Origin: Ianthella basta
Taxonomy: Eukaryota; Porifera; Demospongiae; Verongiida; Ianthellidae
NCBI GenBank assembly: GCA_964019415.1
Contig: OZ025886.1
Span: 6,033,503 to 6,097,502 of the forward strand
DNA length: 64,000 nucleotides
Reading direction: 5' to 3'
The notes beneath the pieces were generated by a model. The model had not been told where the DNA came from, did no database searches, and was given only the letters and a program-made list of their open reading frames with translations. Numbering within the stretch: position 1 is the first letter of the stretch; the number at the start of each line of letters is the position of its first letter. Made by a program: the position numbers and the translations under genes. Positions 37,001 through 49,000 of the stretch are shown piece by piece.

Positions 37001-40000
37001 TTGCTGGTCTACGGGTTGTTACTGACCATCTTCAATTGCCTCCAAGAGTACACAGATCTAACATCAGTTGCCTTATTAGCCCACTGACCTCTTTCATGGT
37101 ACACTACACAGTTGTCACCTACTATAATTTGTGGATGTTGACATATAACATAGAGGTATAGCCTGCAAGCATGGGCAGAAACAGTACCATCAGGTCATCT
37201 ACCAGACCCCTCCCTGCCTCCCAATGATGTCACTGGAAGAGGGTCTGGTCTACATCAGACTAGTACGTATCTATGTTGCTAGAGATGTTTTCAGGTGTTA
37301 CAGTGCACAGTTGCTGTTGCATTTAATTACCTTGTCCACATCCCTGCAGTCTCCCCCAATGTGACTGCCATCTCAACCAACCAAGAGGTGACCTCCCCAG
37401 ACCCTGTCTCCTTCACCTGCACTGTGGACAGCTACCCTTCCTCCAACATCACTTGGCTCCACAATGGGGCTGAGGTCCAGGCAGCACCTCCCAGAGTGAC
37501 CATCAGCACAGTCCAGGTGGACAGCAGGACACAGGAGAGCACTCTGACCCTCCTCAACACCACTTCAGAGGACATTGGCACTTACACCTGTTCAGCTGTG
37601 AATGGTGAAGGGTCAGACAGCATGACCACTGAGTTACAAGTGATGGGTGAGTAGACACTGCTCCAATCCTACATGTGTACAGTGGGCTCTTTACATTTCC
37701 TTCCATTCTTTTCTATGCTTTTGTAGTTGCTCCCAAGGCAGCCATTGTGGAATCCCAGAAGCCCACAGCAACCGTTACTGAGGGTGACCCTGGTGTACTG
37801 ATGTGCACAGCCACTGGTGTCCCTGCCCCAACCATCTCCTGGTTCATGAATGGAACACTTTTAGCTGATGATGGTGTCAGGATTATCATCACTAGCTCCA
37901 CTGATGACACCATGCCATTGTTGAGTGTCACTAGCACCCTTAATGCCACTAGTGTGATGAGGGAGAGTGCCTTTGCCATCATCACCTGTACTGCCTCCAA
38001 TGGAGTTGGTGCCAGCTCTTCAGACAACACACAAGTCATTGTGTTGTGTAAGTTGTGTGTGTTACTAGTGATGTGTGAGTCTGAGCTTAAGTTAAAGGGA
38101 TAGTGGCTATGACACCCAAGTATATTTAAGCAGTATCCCACTTAGTGCATGCAGCCTGGTCTTTGTACAATAATATATAGACAGTGCCAATGGTGGTAAC
38201 GGGCAGTTCAGTAAGGGCAGCGTTGCCGATCAGCTAGAATCCATTTCCTTTAACTTCCTCCAAATGTGACTACTCCACTTCACATTGCATTCTACATTTA
38301 GTGCTTAGAGTTGGTAATAGTGTCACGTGAATGACATGTGGTTCACTGACTCAACTTCACTGAAGCCTGTCCTCATTGGGCACATTGTATCATCCAGTTC
38401 ACTCCACCATTATCACACCTCACTGTACAGTAATACGAATGCATCATTCACCTCAATGGCATTGACAAGAAATAGGTATTTATACTGATACATTACAATA
38501 TACAATACTGTACCTATATACTGTACTTGACATCCAATCCATTTGTGCTGAGAGTTCAATGGACAGTGAAAGCTTGCCTATACTGTGGGCAGTATCACTT
38601 TTTCAATGTGAACTGTGTATTTCCTTATATGGTCATACATGTTGCTTGAATGCAGGATGTGATGTTTCACTTTTGTAGTCCCTCAATTGTTGCATCATTG
38701 CACTACACTATGCACCTAACCAGTGGGAAGTGTGTAGGCACTTTGTCACAAAGGAGGTTTAGGACAAAGTAGTAGAGATGACTGGGTAACTGTTACAAGT
38801 GCTGTGGTTAGTGTATAATTCCCTCTCCTCTGTGTTACCTCCTCAACAGTTGCACCCAATGTGACTGCCATCACAGCCAACCAGACTGTGACCTCCCCAG
38901 ACCCTGTCTCCTTCAGCTGCACTGTGGACAGCTACCCTTCCTCCAACATCACCTGGCTCCACAATGGGGCTGAGGTCCAGGTAACACCTCCCAGAGTGAC
39001 CATCAGCACAGTCCAGGTGGACAGCAGGACACAGGAGAGCACTCTGCTCCTCCTCAACACCACTGCAGAGGACATTGGCACTTACACCTGTTCAGCAGTG
39101 AATGATGTAGGGTCCACCAACATGACCACTGAGCTACGAGTGTTGGGTGAGTGAGGGAGTACTGCATACAGTGATTGGTTTGTACATGCACTGCCAACAT
39201 GGAATAGGGACACTCTGTACTTGTGTACTGTGTTTGGTTACAAAATTAAGCTGTTATGCTCTAAATTCACCCAAGAAGTGAATACCAGAATGCAACTAGG
39301 TACATATTAAAGATGTCATAAAAAGCAATGTAACAACCTCTCACTAGCTCACTCTACATACAGTGCCAGAGCACTGGACATATGTACGTACATAAGAACA
39401 GGACTAAGCCGTAGTGCACATACATCATATCACCATCACCAGTTGTGTGTGCTGAGGACTACCACTAATGTTGCACAGTACTGTTTACAGTCGCATGTGT
39501 CAAGTTACTATTCTACTGGTGCCTGACTCACTGCAAACACCCACACAGTGACACCTTGCTCAATACAGCCCCTGTCCCTCTTGTTTTCTTATGTTTGTTT
39601 TGCTTGTTGCTAGTGGCTACCTACACATGCACAGTGTTCTACAGTAACTGGCTACAAGTGCTCCTCTTCCCTCTCCTCGCTCAGTGTTTCCAGAGGTGAA
39701 CATCACTGAAGAGACTGTTGTGGTGAATGAGACCAATCCTGCTGTCCTCACATGTGTGTCCACTGGCATCCCTGAACCCAACATCATATGGATGGTAGCT
39801 CCTAGCTTCTTCATGTTTGGTGGTGGAGGAGCTAACATGATGATACCCATTGACTCTGATGGTATTAACTTCAACATCTCATCCACCACAAGAGTGCTGG
39901 GTAGTCAGAACATAGAGGTGACCAGTACACTGACAGTGTACAACACAGCTATGGAGAGCACTGGTGTGTACACTTGTGTGGCCATGAACAGCCTTGGCAC

Positions 40001-43000
40001 TGTGATGGACACAGCAGAACTGATAGTGCAATGTGAGTGTGTGTAATGGCAGCAACCCTACATGTGACTCAACTCATGTATGTTGTAGTGTACTACTGAC
40101 CATGTCTTCCTCCTCCTCCTGCCTAGTTGTTCCAACTGTGGGCAACATTTCACAGGACCAGGTGGTAGTCTCTCCTGATCCAGTTCAGATCTTCTGTTTC
40201 ACAGCCGGCTACCCTCGTCCCACCATCATGTGGTTTCTCAATGGAGAGCCTGTCACTGCTAATGAGAATGTGACCATTGATACAATTGTGTCACCACTGG
40301 AGGACACCACACTGGGGCTTGGACTTGTCACTGGTATCTTGCGTCTGAATGTGACTCGTCCCAGTGACGCTGGAGTGTACGAGTGTGTGTCCTCCAACCT
40401 CCTGGGCAATGCCACTAACACGACCAACCTGACAGTGCACTGTGAGTGTGTACTTGTGTCAATGTTCACTGTTACTCTGTCAATGTCCATTGTTACATGC
40501 ACAGTCAATACCTCAATGAAATGGGCCACCCATGTGTTGTAGCTTTGTGAAGCACCCTACAGTATAGAAGCACCCTGAAGTATAAGCATACCATATACAG
40601 TGGTTTGTTTGCAGCATGCTAAGCTATCATGTATGTATCTCAACTAGTGTTTAGTGTTTGTGCTAACTGCCGCCTTCTTTCACTCTGCTCTATTCCCAGT
40701 TCGTTCTGAGATTGATGTCTCCACATTCCAAGAGCTGTATGTGGTGAATAAAGGTCAGAATGTGACCTTCTCCTGCAGTGCATTTGGTGTCCCTGCTCCA
40801 AGCCTCTCCTGGAGAAGGGATGGGGTGGAGTTCAGTCCCTCCTCCGACAGCCGTGTGGTCCTTCTCCCCGAGGGGACCACCCAGGTGGACTACATGGGAC
40901 CAGTGTACCGGACCACAAGGATGCTGACATTTACCAATGTGATGGCCAATGACACAAGAAACACACCAGGAGACATGTACCAGTGTGTGGTCATCAACAC
41001 TGTGGGGAGTGGTAACAATGCAGAACAGGCTGAAGCTGTAAGGAACTTCTCTTTGTTTGTTCGAGGTAAGTATATACCATCAGTGATTGATGTGTGAACT
41101 GCTTTAGAAGTACACAGATACAGATCTGACCTTCTCCGTACATCCTTTCAACTCTCCTCTCTTTCCACAGTTTCCCCCACCTTGGAGTTGCTGGATTCTG
41201 CAAATGTCACCTTCCCAGCCAACCTTGTACTGTCCTGCATTGCCACTGCCAGACCTCGACCAAACATCACCTGGTACAAGGACGGTGTTGAGCTGACGAT
41301 GGGAGGTCAGGTGTCAGTCACTAGCAGTGAAGTAGGTGAACGTGTCCTGGAGAGCACTCTGACTGTGCTCAGTCCGTTCTTGGAGGGAATGGGGACCTAC
41401 ACATGTGTGGCTGAGAATGTAGTGGACACAGCCAACAGTACAGTAGAAGTGGTTGTATTTTGTGAGTCACTACTGAAAAATGCTTGAGAAGGCGCTTTAT
41501 CTTCTATCCTTCACACTGTGCCCCTGCACTGCTCATTCACTCAGTAAATTAGCCCTTTCTTTCTGTCAGTTATTTATCTCATATTCATCTATCCTCCATC
41601 TCCTCCCTCTTCCATCCAGCTCAACCCTTCATCCGAGCTCCTCCAGTGGACCTGACTGTAAACCAGTCAGGTCCAGCCACATTCAGCTGCACTGCACAGG
41701 GCAACCCAGTGCCGACCATCTCCTGGACAGGACCCTCAGCCAACTTCACTACAGAGGACACTCCTGGGTCCAACTTCACTGTGTCATCTGTACTGACCAT
41801 TGACTCAGCAGTGAGGGCACTCCATGAAGGAGTCTACACTTGCAGTGCCAGCAATGGTGTAAGACCATCCCCCAGCAGCAGTGCAACACTCACTGTACAA
41901 GGTACTGCAGGAGACACCACCTCCACACAACACCAGATGTACTGCTATAGTATAGTCTTACCTACCACAAGTATTCGTAATGAGTAGCATCATGTTGCCC
42001 ATCTCACACCACCAGATCATATCATCCAGCAGCAGTTGTCAACACATGTTATGTTTCTTCTCCTCTTCTCTCAGTTCCCCCCACTGTGGAAGCTGTACAA
42101 GGAAGGATTGTGGGTAGCCAAGAGATGAGTGTCACTGTAGCCTTTGTCATCTTGGATGCCTCCCCAGAGGTGCAAACACAAAACATCCACTGGACCTTTA
42201 CAGATTTGAATGGAAACCCCTTCAACATACCAACTGACAATATGATGACCAACTTCTCCACCAACCTCACTGGGGTGTTCAGTGGTGATCGATTGAACCT
42301 TACTCTTTCAGGTTTAAATAATAATTTTGAAGGCACATACACAATGACGGCAACCAACAAAGCAGGAGGTGATTCTTCTGAAGTTACACTGGTCATTGAA
42401 GGTCAGTGACATCCATCAATGTGTCATGTTCATACTGTCTACATACCTACGTATCATTGTTCCTATCAGTTTATGGTATGAATGTGATCTGCGGTGCATC
42501 CGTTTACACTGCATGCACAAATTGTGTGCCTTGCATCTTTATCTCTTATGCTGTTTTGCTTTTACAGGTCCCCCAAGAATTATTAGATCTTCTCATAGCC
42601 AACAAGTGGTGAATGGTGTGGATGTCACCTTTGACTGCCTTGCACTGGCCGAACCGCTCCACTCACTGACATGGTACTTTTTTGGTGGAAATGGTATCAA
42701 CAAAACCATTGGGTCTGTCAATGGCACAGAGAATATGATCATGGACAATGAAACATACCAAATCACTGATTCTATGACCCTTAGCACCTACGGCAGGCTG
42801 GTTGTCAGAGATGTCCAGTTTGAAGACAGGGGAGTGTACATGTGTCTTGCTGAGAACAGACATGGTTCAGAAACTGCCTCTGCCACTCTGGCTGTGCAGG
42901 GTGAGTGAGTGCAGACAGTGCTGGTGTAGTGCAATGTGCTGTGCAGTGTGCTGTGCATGCTGTGTTCTGTGGTGGGTGCAGTCAGTGATGGTATGCTGCT

Positions 43001-46000
43001 GATTGCTCCTGCAGTGCCTCCCATGTTCCTTTCAACCTCACTACAAGTTGACATCATCATCAACAGCACTGACAATGTCACCCTGAACTGTTCTCTCCAA
43101 GGCTATCCCATCTCTGATGTACAGTGGATGAAGGACGGCACTCCACTCACTCCAGATGGCTCCCACATCACCATCACCACCTTCAGAAGGCAGAACCCAA
43201 CAGACACCTACCCTTTCAGCAGTATCCAGGACAGCAACTTTGAGCCCATCCCTCAGGAAGGTCTGGAGTACTTTGAGGCTGTGAGTGAGCTGACACTGGT
43301 GCCTCCACTTCTGAGAACAGACACAGCCAACTACACCTGTGTGGTAAAGGCACAGTTTGTTCGGAACTACACTGAAACATCAGACAACATCCCTGTATTC
43401 ATTTTGGGTGAGTCCTTTCTGAAAGCATTCATTATATGTTAATTTTACTAGTGTAAAAGGGTCAAAATACATGGACATTCCTTCTATCCCTCTCCATTAC
43501 TGACATACATTGCCATTCATGGCCATTCTCTGGTATTCACAGATTTGGAAGGGACAGTCGGTCCCATGTTCTCTAGTCACCTCTCCTTCTCTCCCTCCCC
43601 TATATACAGAGGTGCCTGATGCTCCAATCAATGTTACTATTACCAACAACACTCAGAGGAGTCAGGTGCTGTCCTGGGTGGTACCCTTTGATGGGAACCG
43701 TCCTGTCACACAGACCATCATCTACTTTACCTCAAGTCGTCAGTCCAATCTGACACAAATCCACCCACCTCTGGGAGGAGGGAGAACCCAACGTCAGACA
43801 AGTGGAGTCAGCACTGACCCTGTGCCAAGTGTCACCACCACTGACAACCCAACCACTGTCATTGTGTCAAACCTGATCCCATTTGTGGAATACAGCTACA
43901 CTGTGGTGGCTGTCAATGAGCTGGGGAGGAGTGACATGTCACAGCCGTCACCCTCAGTGCAGACAGAGGCTGCAGGTGAGTTAAAACTCTTGCCATTTGC
44001 ACAAGAACTACATTTAGTTTCCTACTCATGTGTAGTGTCTTTTCACTGCTGTACTGTGGCAAATGGTGTCACTGTTCTGGCTATTTGTATGTATTGTGTC
44101 CTACACAGCTCCGGACTTCCCACCCCAAGGCTGTGTTGCTATGTCGTTGTCATCTACCTCCTTTGGAGTCGCATGGTCACCACCTGATCCACCAAATGGC
44201 ATCGTTGCCAACTACACCATCGTGTACAGACCAGTGGATGCAGTAGCAGACTATGACCCAAGCACATTGGAGGGCAGCACCACAAACTACACTGACGCAG
44301 ACACCACAATACTCATGGCAGAGAGCCTTCAGTCAGCTGTACTGTACAGCATTCAACTGGCAGCCACCAACCAGATTGGGACCAGCCCCTTCACTCAGGA
44401 CCTTGACTGCACAGTCCTCACAGAGGATGATGGTGAGTAATGACTTCTTGGCAGTTTGCCAGTTTCATTTGTGCCTTGTGTCAGTGGTACCTATCTCTTC
44501 TGTTCATGTGCAGTGCCTGGTGTTCCTCAGAGTGTAAACGTGATATCTCCTAGCTCCACCTCCTTGCTGGTGACCTGGGACCACCCCCTGGCCCCTGACC
44601 GCAATGGTGTCATCACTGGCTACACTGTCATCAGACAGTCAGGCAGTGAGAGAGACACTGCAGAGCTCTTCAACAATGACACCTCACACCTGCTGACAGG
44701 TCTTGTGCCATTCACTGACTACAACATCACTGTTGCAGGGAACACCAGTGCTGGACAAGGGGAGTTCACCATGCCTTTCATAATGAGGACACTCAATGAC
44801 AGTGAGTGGAGGAGAGAGGCTGATAGTGAATTTGTGGGTTTGCACAAATGGGGTGTGTTTAGGTGCATGGGTTTTGTACTTATGTATAAATGTACCTACG
44901 TAAGTATGTATGTACATGTGTATATGCAGGTTGTACATCTCGAGACACCAGTGCATGGCCCATTGTTTCAAATGACTTGAAATGAACACTTTTCTGTCCC
45001 TTTCCTCGCTTCCTTTGTATCTTGCTATCTGCACCAACCTGCGTATAGTGTACCACCTCATTCCTTCAAGTGCTGATGATTTGTCCCTTACACAGTTATT
45101 TGTTCATTCTTATCATTCACTTCCCCTTCTGTCCCATCCCCAGCTGCCTCCCCACCACTCTGTCCAACAGTGACGGATCTCAGAAATGACTCTCTTGTTG
45201 TCTCCTGGTACCCTCCTAGCTTCCCCAGAGGTGATATCACTGACTATGAGGTAAAGAAGGGGAGAAGGTCACGTCTAGATACTGCCCTGTGCTGTTCAAG
45301 CCAACTGGAGTGTGATTAGGCATCTTAACACCCTCAGCTGACATTCTGTGTATTAACCTGAAAACATTCATATACCCTTTGGCAAGTGTGCTAGGAAGTG
45401 ATGCTGGACACGCAGTATGCATCAACAGTACACCACCCTAATGACATAGCCTCAGACCATAAGAGTTTGTAGCTTAGGCTGTGACTTTACTTCCAGTCAG
45501 ATCTGTTACATTATTTGTGCAGCTATGTACCTTGTACATACATACATACAAGTGAGCTTCTCTCAGATCATACGTTAGGTTTAGAGCCTGTACTTATTTG
45601 CGTCATTTAGGGTTAGGGTTAGGGTAGGGTTTCCACTACAAGACATTTGCTGCTAATGTCCTCCTTCCATTGCAGTTATCCCTCAGTGGCAGTAGAAGTT
45701 ATAATGCTACTTTCAGTGACTCCCGTACTGAGATGAGGAATGGTCTCACCTGTGGTGTATGCAGCAACCCACCATCTTGTGTGGAGTCCTCAGCTCAAGC
45801 AGACCAGTGTATCATGTGCACTGTACCAGGACTGCATGCTGGCACTGATTACACTGTCAGTGTGGCAGCTCTGTCTGATGCTGGCACTGGGGCAAGTAGT
45901 GAGGAGAGGACTGGACAGACAATGGTCTCCAGTGAGTTACCCTTCCTGTGGTGATCCATGATTGTCATTGATCTACGTATCTGTTTTGCAAGGCTTGGTG

Positions 46001-49000
46001 TGTATTGTATAGTGTACTGTATGGTCTATGCTTGTTCATATGTAACACTGGATTACAGTGCCACGGTATGGACATTCACAACTCTCATTTCTATTGACTT
46101 ACCACATTTGAATGGCATGCTTGGACTGCATTCTGTGACTCAGCACTTTGGTAGTAATCAAAAGTTGGAGTGTTTCAGGATATTTTGCGTCTGTTAATGC
46201 CTCCTTTGTTTCTTGTGCAGTTCCTCCAGTTTTCAATCCTCCAACACCAAGCACACCAGAACCACCTAATGATGAAACTATCATGGTACCTATAGCGAAG
46301 TGTGGCCAGCAGAATGGACCCATCAGGTAACTATGGGAGGGGCAGAGCAGGTGGTGGGTGGGGCTGGTGTCCTGCAAGCTGCAGCATGTGACTGAGTTAA
46401 GAAAGGGGTGCTACTTTTTTTACGATGATTATGATACTGTCTTATTATGTACTGTAGTAGGTGCTAATGTAGACGTGTGTGTATAGTGAGAATCTGCTCC
46501 TGAAGCACCTCTGGCATGTCATGACTCTTGTTCTTCTGCAGTCACTACCAAATTGTGGTCGTGGCCTACAGTCCTGGTGCTGAGTTTGACACTACACGAC
46601 AACCCAATGATGTATTTGGACCAGATCGCTTTGTTCCTTACGAGAGGGCACGCCAGGTGAACAGCACTTGCGATGAGTTCAGTTCATGTATATAACTGTA
46701 TTGTATTAGTGATCACAGTTCATCATAACATGTATCCCATTCTTGTGGTTTCAGGCCACCTCCCAAGACGAGTTGGTGTACGTGGCAGCTGAGTTTGGTG
46801 CCTCACTCTTTCCAGATGACAGCATGTTCACCCTGGGGTCTGGAGGACCTAACGACAAAGAAGATACTTACACCAACCCTACACTCTCATACAGCACTTC
46901 CTACACGTACTTTATCATTTGCTTCCCGGACACAACCCCTGAGTCACCAAACGTTCGTGTACACACCAACTGCATTCTTGTTGTTATTGTTGTTATTGTT
47001 TGTTTGTTTGTATAGGACCCAGTTGCTCAGCGGGTGACCGACTATTCACTAGCTGGCTACAGCTCATTTGGAGGTGTTTATGTGACACCTAATGGTGAGT
47101 GGTGCACAGCACATTCATGGAGTAACAAGCATTGCATCCTCTTGTGTCTTTGTCCCCATGCATACCACATGTACACCTAATGAGTAGCATGACATTGCCC
47201 ATCTCACACCACCTGACTACATTACCCTGTGCAGCTGTCATCACACGTTGTGTTCCTCCTCTTCTTCCCTCAGTTCCCCCCACTGTGGAAGCTGTCCGAG
47301 AAAGGATTGCGGGTATCCAAGAGATGAGTGTCACTGTATCCTTTGTCATCTTGGATGCCTCCCCAGAGGTGCAAACAGACAACATCCGCTGGACCTTTAC
47401 AGACTTGAATGGAAACACCTTCAACATACCAACTGACAATATGATGACCAACTTCTCCACCAACCTCGCTGGAGTATTCAATGATGATCGACTGAACCTT
47501 ACTCTTTCAGGTTTAAACAATGCTTTTGAAGGCACATACACAATGATGGCCACTAATGAAGCAGGAAGTGATTCTTCTGACATTTCACTAGTCATTGAAG
47601 GTCAGTTACATCCATTGCGATATCATGTTCCTCAATGCATGTGCACATATCATTTGTACTATACATTGGTGATGTACAATGAATGGAGTTCCTCATTACA
47701 CTGTGCATCATTTGCTGCAAAATGATTCAGAAGCATTTTATGGTATGAATGTGACCTGTGGTGCATTTCATCTTATATCTCTAATGTCCTGCCTTCACAG
47801 GACCCCCTAGAATTATCAGATCTCCTGCCAATCAGCAAGTGGTGAATGGTGTGGATGTCACTTTTGACTGCCTTGCACTGGCCGAACCTCTCCACTCACT
47901 GACATGGTACTTTACCAGTGCAAATGGTATCAACAAAACCATTGGGTCTGTCAATGGCACAGAGAATATGATCATGGACAATAAAACATACCAAATCACT
48001 GATTCTATGACCCTTAGCACCTACGGCAGGCTGGTTGTCAGAGATGTCCAGTTTGAAGACAGGGGAGTGTACATGTGTCTTGCTGAGAACAGACATGGTT
48101 CAGAAACTGCCTCTGCCACTCTGGCTGTGCAGGGTGAGTGAGTGCAGACAGTGCTGGTGTAGTGCAATGTGCTGTGCAGTGTGCTGTGCATGCTGTGTTC
48201 TGTGGTGGGTGCAGTCAGTGATGGTATGCTGCTGATTGCTCCTGCAGTGCCTCCCATGTTCCGTTCAACTTCTCCACAAGTTGACATTGCTATTGACAGC
48301 AGTGACACTGTTGCCCTAAACTGCTCCCTCCGAGGCTACCCCCTCTCTAATGTACAGTGGATGAAGGACGGCACTCCACTCACTCCAGATGGCTCCCACA
48401 TCACCATCACCACCTTCAGAAGGCAGAACCCAACAGACACCTACCCTTTCAGCAGTATCCAGGACAGCAACTTTGAGCCTATCCCTCAGGAGGGTCTGGA
48501 GTACTTTGAGGCTGTGAGTGAGCTGACATTATTGCCTCCCATTGCAAAAGAGGACACAGCTGTCTATACCTGTGAAGTGGAAGGTCATTTTGTTCAGAAC
48601 TACACCATGACCTCAGACAGCATCTTTGTCAATATATCTGGTAATTCTTCATTTGTATTAAGATGCGACAATTTTACTGCTGATGAGCCATGATGTTTAA
48701 GCACTCTTCAATCTCTTCCCTTCCTTTTATTGCTCAGTGACTACTATCATCCAGCTCTATTTGAGACCAGTTTCAAATTGCCTCACTTGGGTGGTGAGTA
48801 CACATTACAGACTGAGTGCAAACTGATCGTACATTCATGTAATTACATTCCATCACTAGTCTGGGATGTATTTATTCGCAGGAGAGCAACAGTGAGGCCA
48901 AGCTGTCTGACATATCAACTGCTGTCTCAGTCCCCCTCCAACGGGACTGTAGCTGCTCCTTATCTGTGCAGAAGCGTGTTTTCAGCTGTCTTGCAACTGA

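Noticed and set aside
36845-37087. 80-codon ORF in intron 14
   Set aside because: No domain, no copy in related introns, and no splice sites linking it to the receptor frame.
42406-42612. Possible extra exon before exon 24
   Set aside because: It reads through the intron; the acceptor at 42567 and the match to exon 36 define the real exon start.
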